The translations under genes were made by a program, and so were the position numbers. A model generated the notes under the pieces. It saw only the letters and a list, made by a program, of their open reading frames with translations, was not told the origin of the DNA and made no database searches. A stretch of DNA of 64,000 nt. It comes from Algoriphagus terrigena DSM 22685. GTDB taxonomy: Bacteria > Bacteroidota > Bacteroidia > Cytophagales > Cyclobacteriaceae. The stretch lies in the NCBI RefSeq assembly GCF_000429445.1, contig NZ_AUBW01000013.1:62001-126000 (forward strand), read 5' to 3'. Positions 49,083 through 58,159 of this stretch are shown here, piece after piece. How positions within the stretch are numbered: position 1 is the stretch's first letter; each line of letters opens with the position of its first letter.

Positions 49083-50051
49083 TTATTCATTTTCAACAAT
49101 GCCTGACATCTCTTTTGGACGCAGACTGGATTTTTCACTGGTAGGAAAGTCATCCGGCACAGGATAAGTCACCTTGCCGCTCGCCAACCATTCCGCAGCC
49201 CTGATCACGGTAGTTTGAAATCCAACACACCTGTAAGCCGGAGGGTAAGTTTCTCCTCTCCAGAGATGACCCATACTGGAGTTATAGACATTTCCCTTCC
49301 CGTACTCTACGACCCACTCCACGGGCCACATCTTTTTGGTACCTGTACTGTCATATGCATAGGACAGCACAGTCAAATCCTCTGCGGTACCCCGGGGGTA
49401 GCTGTAAACTTCCGTATTCACAGTCTTCCAGGATGCAGGATAGCCTTCGTTAATGGGGTGAGGATTCAGTATCTGTATGAGCGCGTCAAACCGGTCTCCA
49501 TGATTCGTGCCCTTCCCTTCTCCTTTGGGATGCTTGACGAGTTGCCTTTGATCATTTACTTCCAACGCGATTCCTGAATCTACTGAGCGCCAACCCAGAC
49601 CGATCATCTTATCGTACTCCTTCCAGTTTGGAAACGCATTATTCGCGGAATGAAGGATATACAAGCCTCCACCATTCTGCACGTAGTCTTCAAGACTCTT
49701 CTGCGCAGGTTCGGGCCAGCTTAGCGTTAGATCATGGATGTTATTGGTGTTTTGAATGACTACCGCATAAGATTCAAAATCCGGATTCCATCCCTGCTTC
49801 TGCATACTGTCGAGAGGTACCGTAGTGACATCAACTTTAAACCTGCCGCTGCTTTCCAATATCCATTTGATCACTTCAGTGGTTTGCTTCCAGTCATGAT
49901 TACTGAATCCATCCACGATTAAGACCGTGTGAACGGGCTTGGTTTGGGCAGCAAGATTTCCGCTCAAGGTGAAACACAAGCCGCATGCGATCAGCAGAGA
50001 GAACCTTCTCAACCAAAGTCTTGATGAATAAAAATCTTTCTTAAGGTCCAT
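49083..50051 (-). CDS. ThuA-domain protein, exported
   Basis: A 322-residue protein with a signal peptide (LLIACGLCFTLSGNLAAQT). The ThuA (class-I glutamine-amidotransferase-like) fold is indicated by HTVLIVDGFSNHDWKQTT, ESYAVVIQNTNN, YVQNGGGLYILHSANNAFPN and WVVEYGKGNVYNSSMGHLWR. ThuA proteins have no firmly assigned reaction; many occur with sugar dehydrogenases and glycosidases. Here it sits between the CE6-like esterase and the GH95 gene in the side-chain arm of the xylan locus, so a role with xylan sugars or their oxidised forms is inferred, not shown. Confidence 0.87.
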   Translation of the reverse strand: MDLKKDFYSSRLWLRRFSLLIACGLCFTLSGNLAAQTKPVHTVLIVDGFSNHDWKQTTEVIKWILESSGRFKVDVTTVPLDSMQKQGWNPDFESYAVVIQNTNNIHDLTLSWPEPAQKSLEDYVQNGGGLYILHSANNAFPNWKEYDKMIGLGWRSVDSGIALEVNDQRQLVKHPKGEGKGTNHGDRFDALIQILNPHPINEGYPASWKTVNTEVYSYPRGTAEDLTVLSYAYDSTGTKKMWPVEWVVEYGKGNVYNSSMGHLWRGETYPPAYRCVGFQTTVIRAAEWLASGKVTYPVPDDFPTSEKSSLRPKEMSGIVENE

Positions 50052-50135
50052 TAGCGATCAGTAATTATGGTTCTCTGCTTACTCAATCCATGCTTAAAAT
50101 CTATTACCTGTCAGTGCTTCTGCATTTGGCAAAAC

Positions 50136-52643
50136 TCATTTCCCTGCTACCAAAGTAATCACCTCTCCCTCAGAGGTCTTGATATCGTACAGCTTCATAT
50201 CGCTCAAATCCACGGGAATAATCGTAGCAGCTGGCGACACGATCGGGTCGGCTGTAACTGGCACTTGGTAGAAAGGATTCGGGTTATCACCTCTTGCTTG
50301 GGTAAGTCCATTTCCTTCTTCTAAGCTCAAAGCATTGGGCACCCTCACTCGCAGATTTCCGCCGATTGTAGATTTGATCACGGCCTTTTCAATCTTCCCA
50401 TCTTTCCATTTCAGTTCCACTACTTCAAAACCTCCTTTGGCTCTAATTCCTGTAATGCTGCCGTCTTGCCAGACGTCTGGTAAAGCCGGAAGCAAATGAA
50501 TTTCCCCGTTGGCACTTTGAACCAGCATCTCGGTGATCCCAGAAGTACAGCCGAAGTTACCGTCAATTTGGAATGGTGGATGTGCATCAAAAAGGTTGTT
50601 GTAAGAACCTCCGCCTTCCCGGTTGGGACCTACCGGAGAAAGCTGGTTTTGGATGAGTTTATAGGCATGGTTGCCATCCAGCATCCTTGCCCACCAGTTG
50701 ACCTTCCAACCCATGCTCCAGCCAGTGGATACATCTCCACGTTGGATCAGTGTATTTTTGGAAGCAGAATACAACTCTGGAGTACGCAAAGGAGAGATCT
50801 GGTTAGACGGGAAAAGTCCGTACAAATGGGAGATATGACGGTGATGATCATTGGGATCGTCAATATCGTCCAGCCATTCCTGGAGTTGGCCGTGCTTCCC
50901 GACATGCATCGGAGGCAGTTGATCCCGCATGGTTCTCAGCGAATCGGCGAAAGATTGATCCTTATCCAGCATCTCCGAAGCCTGGATCACCGCACTGAAA
51001 GCATCAAAAACCAATTGATTGTCCATGGTAGTTCCGGCATCCAAAGAAGATCCATCATGTGCCGCAGGGGCATTTTCAGGTGATGTTCCGGGATTGACTA
51101 CCAACCAGGGTTTATCCGGATGTTTGACCAAAAAGTCCACATAGAACATTGCTGCCCCTTTTAGTATAGGATAGATAGACTTCAGATATTCCATGTCACC
51201 ACTGTATTGGAAATGATCCCAAAGGTGCTGGCTAGTCCAAGCTCCGCCGCCACTCCAGATCCCCCAGAATATCGCATCCACTGGACCGGTGATTCTCCAG
51301 ATGTCCGTATTGTGGTGCGCCATCCAACCCCGCGCACCATACATCACCCTGGCAGTTTCCTCACCAGCTTCGGCCATTTCAGAGACCATTTTCAGGAAAG
51401 GCTCATGAAGCTCGGCAAGATTGGTTTTCTCTGCCGGCCAGTAGTTCATCTGCGCGTTGATGTTGATGGTGTATTTGCTGTCCCATGGCGGAGACATTCC
51501 CTTGTTCCAAATCCCCTGCAAGTTTGCCGGTTGACCACCGGGCTGGGAAGATGAGATCAACAGATATCTACCGTACTGATAATAGAGGGTAGCCAAAGCA
51601 GGGTCATCCCCTGTCTTAAAGTTCTTTAGGCGCTCATCTGTCGGGAGCTTGGAAGCTTCCGTCTCGCCCAAGTCGAGGCTGACCCGATTAAAATAATTTT
51701 GATAGTCCGAGACATTGGTCTGGAGCAAAGCATCGAAAGATTTAGCAGCAGCTTTTGCCATAAATGCGGCTGCTCCGGCGTTTTCATCTCCGGAGAGATC
51801 CAGGTAGTTGTTGAAATTGGTAGCGATGGCAATGTAAACCGTCGCTTCGTCGGCATTTTTTACCGTGATGGAAGAATCGGAAGAAGTAAGCGTTCCTCCC
51901 TGATTTTTGACTTTAGCGATGCTTTTGAATTCTACTTGACCTTTCACTCCTTCATGATCTGTCGTAGTGCCGGAGATTGTCAGTTCCTTTTCTGAATTGA
52001 GGCCAATCGTAGCATTCGGCTGAGGAGTTGCCATAGATGCTGTGAATGAGATCATGCCGGGCTTGCTGGCTGTCAAGTGAACTGCGATCACATTATCAGC
52101 AAATGAAGCGATGGCTTCCCGGGTATATGTCACGCCAGCTACAGTATAGCTGACTTTGGAAATTGCCTTTGCTATATCCAATTCTCTACGATAATCTGTA
52201 AATGTACCATGTCCCTCAAAGGCGATATTCAGATCACCCACAGGCTGAAACTTCTGCCCATGAGACTTCTTGCTTTGAATAGTTTTGGCTGCCAATTCCT
52301 CCGCTTCTTTTTGTTTTCCTTCGAAGATCAAGCGTCGGATTTCGGGCAGGGCTGCCAAGGCATCCGGGTTATCATTCCGATTGGGCCCCCCGGACCAAAC
52401 GGTATGCTCGTTAAGCTGAATCAGCTCATTTTCTACGTTGCCATAGATCATTGCACCCAGCCGACCGTTGCCGATCGGCAAGGCGTCCGTCCATACATCT
52501 GCAGCTGGCTGCTTGTACCAAAGTGTCAAGGGCGAGCTTTCCTGAGCTTTTACCTGAAGGGAAAAAGCCACAAAAAGCACTACAAATAAGCTTCTTAAAG
52601 AATACTGACTATTAAGCATCTTGGGTATATTAATATTTTTCAT
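50136..52643 (-). CDS. GH95 alpha-L-fucosidase/alpha-L-galactosidase
   Basis: An 835-residue secreted enzyme (signal [18 protein letters not shown]). Full-length GH95: the N-terminal beta domain opens [20 protein letters not shown] and an (alpha/alpha)6 barrel follows. By analogy with the B. bifidum fucosidase, the inverting acid is Glu523 in [10 protein letters not shown], the activated Asn pair are Asn394 and Asn396 in NINAQMNYW, and the partner Asp is probably Asp694 in [18 protein letters not shown] is also conserved. GH95 enzymes cut terminal alpha-1,2-L-fucose, and some, such as a B. ovatus enzyme from a complex-xylan locus, prefer alpha-L-galactose. The neighbouring xylanases and esterases favour L-galactose on glucuronoarabinoxylan, but sequence alone does not decide. 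Confidence 0.93.
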   Translation of the reverse strand: MKNINIPKMLNSQYSLRSLFVVLFVAFSLQVKAQESSPLTLWYKQPAADVWTDALPIGNGRLGAMIYGNVENELIQLNEHTVWSGGPNRNDNPDALAALPEIRRLIFEGKQKEAEELAAKTIQSKKSHGQKFQPVGDLNIAFEGHGTFTDYRRELDIAKAISKVSYTVAGVTYTREAIASFADNVIAVHLTASKPGMISFTASMATPQPNATIGLNSEKELTISGTTTDHEGVKGQVEFKSIAKVKNQGGTLTSSDSSITVKNADEATVYIAIATNFNNYLDLSGDENAGAAAFMAKAAAKSFDALLQTNVSDYQNYFNRVSLDLGETEASKLPTDERLKNFKTGDDPALATLYYQYGRYLLISSSQPGGQPANLQGIWNKGMSPPWDSKYTININAQMNYWPAEKTNLAELHEPFLKMVSEMAEAGEETARVMYGARGWMAHHNTDIWRITGPVDAIFWGIWSGGGAWTSQHLWDHFQYSGDMEYLKSIYPILKGAAMFYVDFLVKHPDKPWLVVNPGTSPENAPAAHDGSSLDAGTTMDNQLVFDAFSAVIQASEMLDKDQSFADSLRTMRDQLPPMHVGKHGQLQEWLDDIDDPNDHHRHISHLYGLFPSNQISPLRTPELYSASKNTLIQRGDVSTGWSMGWKVNWWARMLDGNHAYKLIQNQLSPVGPNREGGGSYNNLFDAHPPFQIDGNFGCTSGITEMLVQSANGEIHLLPALPDVWQDGSITGIRAKGGFEVVELKWKDGKIEKAVIKSTIGGNLRVRVPNALSLEEGNGLTQARGDNPNPFYQVPVTADPIVSPAATIIPVDLSDMKLYDIKTSEGEVITLVAGK

Positions 52644-52660
52644 TTCAATTCAATTGGCGC

Positions 52661-53671
52661 TTACATCTCAACCAACGCCTTGATCACTCCGGTTTCCGGA
52701 TTTAGCCACGACTGAAAATCATCCTTCACCTGATCAAATTTCACTTTGTGCGTGATGTACTTTTCCACTGACAATTGTCCGGAGGCCATCGCATCCAGCA
52801 CCTGATCAAAGTCCTCTCTGGTGGCATTTCTGCTACTCATTAAGGTTGCTTCCCGCTTATGAAACTCGGGGTGCGAGAAGGCAATCTCTCCTTTTTGCAA
52901 GCCTACCAAGACATAAGAACCTCCGTGGGCTATGTATTGAAATCCCTGATTGATTGCCGCCAAACTTCCGGTCGCATCAATCACAGCATCGCAAAAATCT
53001 CCTTTGGTGATCTCCTGGATGACCTCTCGAGCAGTTGCTCCAGCTTTCACCACGTGAGGAATGTTCCAGACATCCTTACAAAACTCCAGTCGCTTCTCAT
53101 TTATATCCATCGCGATCACAGTACCACCAGCGATACGTGCAAATTCCATGACGCCCAGTCCGATCGGTCCGGCACCGATGACCAGCACAAACTGCCCCGG
53201 CTTCACTCCTGCCCTGCGGACTCCATGGGCGCCTATCGCAAATGGCTCAGCCAAGGCAAGTTGCTCCAGGTTTAATCCTTCCTTTTTCACCAAAGAAGAA
53301 ACCGGCAAGGAGACAAACTCCTGCATCCCGCCATCCTCATGGACGCCAAAAACGCTTATTTTCTGACAGCAATTCGGCTTTCCATTTCTACAGGCCACGC
53401 AGATTCCACAGCTGAAATAGGGAATCACAGTCACCATGTCACCCTTGGAAATCAGTTCGCTATCTCCGATTTCCACCACTTCGCCAGCCAACTCGTGTCC
53501 CAGCGTTCTGGGATAGGAAAAGAAGGGTTGCGTCCCTTCAAACGCATGCAAGTCAGTGCCGCAGATACCGATTCTCTTGATCTTGACAATGGCCCTTCCT
53601 TCGGAAAGCTGTGGCAATTCCCCGTCCTGATATGCAAATTGCCCTGGCGAGGTGCAGCTTAAAATTTTCAT
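52661..53671 (-). CDS. Zinc-dependent alcohol/sugar-acid dehydrogenase (MDR family)
   Basis: A 336-residue medium-chain dehydrogenase. The catalytic zinc ligands are in GICGTDLHAFEG and TLGHELAGEVVE, the structural-zinc Cys cluster in CGICVACRNGKPNCC and the NAD-binding loop in VLVIGAGPIGLGVMEFA with Asp in IAMDINEKR (NAD preference). It resembles L-galactonate/L-idonate-type 5-dehydrogenases. Its start overlaps the aldo/keto reductase stop by 4 bases and it lies 17 bp before the GH95 gene, so these three are one unit. Proposed step: oxidation of L-galactonate or L-fuconate made by the AKR. The substrate is inferred. Confidence 0.85.
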   Translation of the reverse strand: MKILSCTSPGQFAYQDGELPQLSEGRAIVKIKRIGICGTDLHAFEGTQPFFSYPRTLGHELAGEVVEIGDSELISKGDMVTVIPYFSCGICVACRNGKPNCCQKISVFGVHEDGGMQEFVSLPVSSLVKKEGLNLEQLALAEPFAIGAHGVRRAGVKPGQFVLVIGAGPIGLGVMEFARIAGGTVIAMDINEKRLEFCKDVWNIPHVVKAGATAREVIQEITKGDFCDAVIDATGSLAAINQGFQYIAHGGSYVLVGLQKGEIAFSHPEFHKREATLMSSRNATREDFDQVLDAMASGQLSVEKYITHKVKFDQVKDDFQSWLNPETGVIKALVEM

Positions 53672-54714
53672 CTAGTTTGGTTCAAATTAAATTCTGATAA
53701 ATACTTGGCGATCAAGCCCTGCTCTTTGCACGCGTCCCAAAATGAATCGGGAATTGGCGTCGTGCAAAACTCCGCGTTAGCCCGGATTCTATGCATTGAG
53801 GTGGAGTTCAGAGCCAAGGAATTAACTCCGGGAAGCAGAAGGGCAAACTGGATGCAGGCATGAGCGGGATCTATGGCGTGCCCTTCGCAAAGAGCAAAAA
53901 ACTTCCTTCTCCAGAGGAACCGTTCATTGAAGACGGGGTCATTTGAGTTCATTTTCTGATAATCAAAGTAATCCCCACCCACCAAGAATCCCGAATGGAA
54001 AACCGCTGAATTGACAATGCCCACGCCTTCCTTTTCCAGTAATCTCATAAATTCAAACAGCTCCACAGGATGATCGTAGATCGTCATGCTATTGGCTATC
54101 ATCACCCAGTCGAGCGGAAAATGCTGATAAATCTTCCGGATCACCTTCCAGTCTTTCGATCCAACACCGATCGCTTTTACTTTGCCGGCTTGCTTCAGTT
54201 CGTCCAGAGCCGCGTAGCCTTCCAGGATATCTTCAAATCGCCTTTCGTAATCTTCCGATGAAGTCGCCAGATCCAAATACTCGTCGGGATCATGAATGGA
54301 AACCAGCTGGCTTTCATAGCCTTTCAACAGTGCATTTCCCTCTTCGAAACAGGCTAAGATCCCCTGATAACTGATGTCCTGAACTGCGTCATGAGTCAAA
54401 TCTTTCCACACATCACGCTCAAAAGTAGGTTCGGATCCGCTCAAGGACGCCCGCTTCCATCCCAGCTTGTTACTGATGAGCACCTTACTTTTTGGTACTT
54501 TCAAGTCAAAAAGCGCCTGCCCCAAAACCTCCAGGGCCATTCCGGCTCCGTACTTTCCTGCCGAGTCAAAGACTGCCCCTTCAGGAAAACATTCCAGCGC
54601 CGCCAATACCAACTCGAGCTTGTGCCCATAGGGCCTGGCCTCGTATAGATTACCGAGCGAACTCGTCCCAATAATCATAGCTGGTACTGATATGCCGGTT
54701 TTTCCTAATTCCAT
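53668..54714 (-). CDS. Aldo/keto reductase, L-fucose/L-galactose dehydrogenase-like
   Basis: About 348 residues from the ATG at 54714 (MELGKTGISVPAMIIGTSSL); the frame is open upstream but the family starts here. Catalytic tetrad: Asp and Tyr in VFDSAGKYGAG, Lys in LISNKLGW and His in LVSIHDPDEY. It belongs with the AKR group of L-fucose, L-galactose and D-threo-aldose 1-dehydrogenases, which oxidise the sugar at C1 to a lactone. It is the first gene of the side-chain arm and overlaps the Zn-dehydrogenase by 4 bases. A palindrome 105-120 bases upstream is the likely LacI site. A lactonase and the later aldolase or kinase steps are not in the window. Confidence 0.85.
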   Translation of the reverse strand: MELGKTGISVPAMIIGTSSLGNLYEARPYGHKLELVLAALECFPEGAVFDSAGKYGAGMALEVLGQALFDLKVPKSKVLISNKLGWKRASLSGSEPTFERDVWKDLTHDAVQDISYQGILACFEEGNALLKGYESQLVSIHDPDEYLDLATSSEDYERRFEDILEGYAALDELKQAGKVKAIGVGSKDWKVIRKIYQHFPLDWVMIANSMTIYDHPVELFEFMRLLEKEGVGIVNSAVFHSGFLVGGDYFDYQKMNSNDPVFNERFLWRRKFFALCEGHAIDPAHACIQFALLLPGVNSLALNSTSMHRIRANAEFCTTPIPDSFWDACKEQGLIAKYLSEFNLNQTR

Positions 54715-54818
54715 ATATGAAGATGCTTCAAGCAATTGTGGCAAGGGAATTCTATCTGGTATAAACCCAGTTTCCCAAAACAAAAAACCAATATCATCAA
54801 TCTGACTAAAAGTATATT

Positions 54819-54834
54819 GGTCAAACGTTTGACC
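54819..54834. promoter_or_regulatory. Perfect 16-bp palindrome, candidate LacI-family operator
   Basis: ggtcaaacgtttgacc is perfectly symmetric with the central CG that LacI/PurR-type proteins intercalate. It lies between the divergent AKR (105 bases) and LacI (72 bases) genes. On the plus strand its TTTG is followed after 19 bases by TATCTATA, resembling a Bacteroidota -33/-7 promoter, so binding would also shut off the lacI gene. Confidence 0.7.
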
Positions 54835-54906
54835 TCTCGATCCAAACTCCTATCTATAAACCCCTGAGCTTTCGTCCGTTTATTTTAGATTGCGCATATA
54901 CCCAAG

Positions 54907-55926
54907 ATGAGAAAGAAGAGAATCAGCATCACCGACATCGCCACTGCGCTCCACGTCACGCCATCCACGGTCTCCAGAGCCCTAAATGGAGGTGGAAAAG
55001 TCAGTGAGAAGAAGCGACTGGAGATTCTTTCCTTGGCTAAAAAACTGGGGTACAGGCCTAACCCGATTGCGAAGAGTTTGGTGGAAAACCGAACTCACAC
55101 GATCGGGTTGATCATCCCGGAATTCACCCACCATTTCTACAGCCGCATGCTTGCCGGGATCGAAAGCGTCACTTCCAAGGCCGGGTACCAATTGCTGATC
55201 TGTACTTCCAACGAAAAGCAAAAACAGGAAATCAAGTCCACGCAAACGCTCTTAGACGCACGAGTCGACGGAATTCTCGCGACGATCTCCAAGATGAATG
55301 ACAAATTTGAGCATCTGCAGGAGGTGATGGACAGCGGAACTCCTTTGGTGCTGGTGGATAGGTTTTCCGAGGAAATAGAGACTCCCTACGTCATCTCAGA
55401 CGACTTCAATGGGGCATTCTCTGCAGTAGATTACCTGTGTCAAAACGGCTGCAAACACATCCTTCATATCAAAGGACCGGCAAATCTATCCACGACCTTC
55501 AATAGATTTATGGGGTACAAGGAGGCGCTTCGAAAGCATGGAATAGCCTTCAACGAGGAGTTGATTCTGGAAAGCAGCGATACCAATCTGGTAGAAAAAA
55601 TCAGGTTCTGTCTCTCGAATCTTCCTGTGGATGGCGCATTTGCCTATAGTGATTACCTGGCTTTTGAGATCTACAAAGTCGCAAGCGAACTGAAAATCCA
55701 GATTCCTGGGCGACTTTCGGTGATAGGCTATGCAGACGAGCCCATTTCCACCTACATCAACCCTACTTTGAGTAGCGTCAATCAGCAACCCTTTGAAATG
55801 GGAGTTGCCGGAGCCAAGTATCTGTTGAACAAAATAAGCAACCCGGAAACCGTATTGGAGGTAAAAACCCTAGCCACCAGATTAGTGATTCGGGAATCCA
55901 CGCAAGCGGTAAAAACTGGGCACTAG
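54907..55926 (+). CDS. LacI-family transcriptional regulator
   Basis: A 339-residue protein. The N-terminal helix-turn-helix with hinge helix is ISITDIATALHVTPSTVSRA to YRPNPIAKSLVENRT, and the sugar-binding core starts IGLIIPEFTHHFYSRMLAGI. Further landmarks are VDGILATISK, IPGRLSVIGYADEPIS and the C-terminal LATRLVIRES. It is divergent from the AKR/ADH/GH95 run and shares a spacer holding a perfect palindrome. It most likely represses that run, and itself, until L-galactose, L-fucose or a product binds; the effector is inferred. Confidence 0.93.
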   Translation: MRKKRISITDIATALHVTPSTVSRALNGGGKVSEKKRLEILSLAKKLGYRPNPIAKSLVENRTHTIGLIIPEFTHHFYSRMLAGIESVTSKAGYQLLICTSNEKQKQEIKSTQTLLDARVDGILATISKMNDKFEHLQEVMDSGTPLVLVDRFSEEIETPYVISDDFNGAFSAVDYLCQNGCKHILHIKGPANLSTTFNRFMGYKEALRKHGIAFNEELILESSDTNLVEKIRFCLSNLPVDGAFAYSDYLAFEIYKVASELKIQIPGRLSVIGYADEPISTYINPTLSSVNQQPFEMGVAGAKYLLNKISNPETVLEVKTLATRLVIRESTQAVKTGH

Positions 55927-56213
55927 ACAAGCCCTATCAAGCCAGAAGACCGGAGAGTGGATCCGGGTTTGATTCCGCCACTGGCGTAAAAGAATTTATT
56001 GCAAACCCATTCCGGGGAAGATATAAATTCGGTAAATTCCGACAATTGTCCTGGGAAAAGTTGCGGGAAGAAGAAAACCACCTTCTGAAACCTGTAATCC
56101 TTCGCTCGTCCAACTGACAAACTCCAAGTGGGTATTTTTCATTGGAAAGTATTTTCTGACAGTTTTTTAATCGATAGTTTCTTCAGTTTTATCCATCATA
56201 AACACTTTTTACC

Positions 56214-57428
56214 ATGGCAGTACGACGTACAACAAACAATGATTTCGTATCAAGAGAGGAAGCATATGCGAGTGCGCTTCTTGAAGCAGCAAAATTCTCA
56301 TTGAGCTCAAGCTCAGAGGCACTTAAGACCCGGTCACTTGCACTCGACCCCAATGCGATCGAGCTATTCGACATCAACGGGCACCTCCTGTTTTATGACT
56401 TTGCCTTGCAATCGGGCCGAATCCAAGTGGCGACCGTGCGTGCTGCCGCAAGTCGGGCCGTCGGCAAGCCTGTCGTCTCTATTCGTTTAGGCGCCCAAAA
56501 ATGGGATTTGGAAGCCTCCAAAAGAAGGATCGGCGAAATTTTACAGGGAAGGTTTTCACAGTTCAAGGTCGTGGGCACGACGCTGGTCTGCTATAGCTAC
56601 CCGAAAGTTGGGCTTATGGTCGGTCTGAGAAATGATACCGAGCGGCTTCAGCTGGTCTTTGATATCTCCGATTTCTCGCTCATTCCTACCAGACCCGAGA
56701 GAGAAAATTCCGAAGGAGTTTATAGCTGGTCTTTCCTGGATTCCCTTGACCCGCGTACGGCAGAGACGAATAGAAAAAACTACGAACAGGCCGCCAGTCT
56801 GACCAAAAGAGTCTTTGAAGGAGAATATGGCGGAGAGTCTATCTATAGAATCAGCGAGATCGCGGCTGTGAGGGACTTTTCAAAGTTGGTTTTAAAAACC
56901 CGCGCAGAGAAGAAACTACAATTCTGCACCCATTACACTCATGACGAGGATGGCTCGCACCATTGCTTCATCCTGCATGCCCAGCAGCTCAGCGACTACT
57001 GTTCGGTTGCTACATGCCAGATGATACTGTGTTATTACCGATATTATTACGGTCAAAACGACATCGCGCCCTCACTGGGATACACCTCAGGAAACGGCTG
57101 CCCGGCAGACGTCTCCGCAGGGTATGAGTCGTTGAGCAACAATCATCTCAACGCAACCTATGACACGACGCCATCGTGGACTGAGGCCTGCAATCAGATT
57201 AACAAATTGCAGCCGATGAAATCAGGCGTGCCCGGACATGCGCGTGCCATTGCGGGCTATTCGAGGAATATGTTTTCTATACTGGGGGCTGACGACAGTG
57301 ACCGAAAACTGTTTGTGTACGATCCCTGGCCATGGAATGCAGACCTTAAGGCAGGAGGCGATGTGTACTGGGAAGACTGGGATTCCATCACCCACACCAA
57401 TTTCGTCTACACGAAACTTGATTATTAA
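56214..57428 (+). CDS. Cysteine-peptidase-like protein (papain/C39-type fold) of unknown role
   Basis: A 404-residue protein with no signal peptide. Residues 1-240 are an unrecognised domain (AIELFDINGHLLFYDF, then VSIRLGAQKWDLEASKRRIG). The C-terminal 165 residues look like a papain-like/C39-type peptidase: Cys263 in LSDYCSVATCQMILCYYRYY, His342 in GVPGHARAIAGYSR and Asp370 in LFVYDPWPWN, the correct order for a Cys-His-Asp triad. It lies alone with a small downstream partner (18-bp gap). Without an export signal or an ABC domain it is not a bacteriocin processor. It could mature or degrade a partner, or act as an effector; all of this is inference. Confidence 0.75.
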   Translation: MAVRRTTNNDFVSREEAYASALLEAAKFSLSSSSEALKTRSLALDPNAIELFDINGHLLFYDFALQSGRIQVATVRAAASRAVGKPVVSIRLGAQKWDLEASKRRIGEILQGRFSQFKVVGTTLVCYSYPKVGLMVGLRNDTERLQLVFDISDFSLIPTRPERENSEGVYSWSFLDSLDPRTAETNRKNYEQAASLTKRVFEGEYGGESIYRISEIAAVRDFSKLVLKTRAEKKLQFCTHYTHDEDGSHHCFILHAQQLSDYCSVATCQMILCYYRYYYGQNDIAPSLGYTSGNGCPADVSAGYESLSNNHLNATYDTTPSWTEACNQINKLQPMKSGVPGHARAIAGYSRNMFSILGADDSDRKLFVYDPWPWNADLKAGGDVYWEDWDSITHTNFVYTKLDY

Positions 57429-57446
57429 ACGATTTGACGACAAAAG

Positions 57447-57926
57447 ATGCACTCAGCAGAGGATATTCTCCAGCTTGTACAACAAGAGATTAGGCAGGGA
57501 CTACATGACTCCTTTCCAATGCTCTCCAAAACAACTCCAGGAAATCCTGTCCCGCTATTCGACGCTCAGCAAAGACACCAATATTGGTTAATCCCGTTTT
57601 TGTTGAGTGATCGGGTGCGCGGCTTGGCCATCCTTGACCTTACCGGCCGTCTCGTGTCCCATGGGGTGTTGACTCCAAACGTGACCGATGAAATCCAATT
57701 GATGACCACGACATTTTTTGAAGCCGTTCCATCGAAGGCTTTGGACGAAATACGGCAGGAGTACGGCGGATTTCGCTTTACTCCGCCCTTTTTGTCCTAT
57801 GACGAAACTCCCCGACGATGGGCTTGGCTGCTCCGATTGGAGAAGGAAACTGCGGAGCAAAGATCAATTTTCATAGGCCCCCAGGGCTGGTATGAAAAAA
57901 GAGATCCCAGCCAAAGGGAGGGATGA
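57447..57926 (+). CDS. Hypothetical protein, partner of the cysteine-peptidase-like gene
   Basis: A 159-residue soluble protein of unknown family. It begins with an amphipathic helix (SAEDILQLVQQEIRQGLHDS). A core follows with alternating strands (YWLIPFLLSDRVRGLAILDL) and a helix-turn region (EIQLMTTTFFEAVPSKALDE), and it ends in WAWLLRLEKETAEQRSIFIG. No cysteine or metal motif is obvious. It starts 18 bases after the peptidase-like gene, so the two are probably co-expressed and may interact (inhibitor, chaperone or substrate). Confidence 0.65.
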   Translation: MHSAEDILQLVQQEIRQGLHDSFPMLSKTTPGNPVPLFDAQQRHQYWLIPFLLSDRVRGLAILDLTGRLVSHGVLTPNVTDEIQLMTTTFFEAVPSKALDEIRQEYGGFRFTPPFLSYDETPRRWAWLLRLEKETAEQRSIFIGPQGWYEKRDPSQREG

Positions 57927-58159
57927 GGACGGGCTTCTGTCGTGTGTCCGCCTATCTCCACACGGCAAAAAAACCGGTTGCCCGGTCTCGATCTCGCTTT
58001 CTCACCCCCACAGTTTGATTTTTTGAACAGACTTGTGTCCGTATTGGATGATTTTCGCACCCATTCATCAAGTTTCTGATAATTTTTCCGCTACTTACTC
58101 CTTAATTCGATGCTCGAATTCTAAAAATTGAAGTTCAACCACCAACCAAAACCCCTTAA

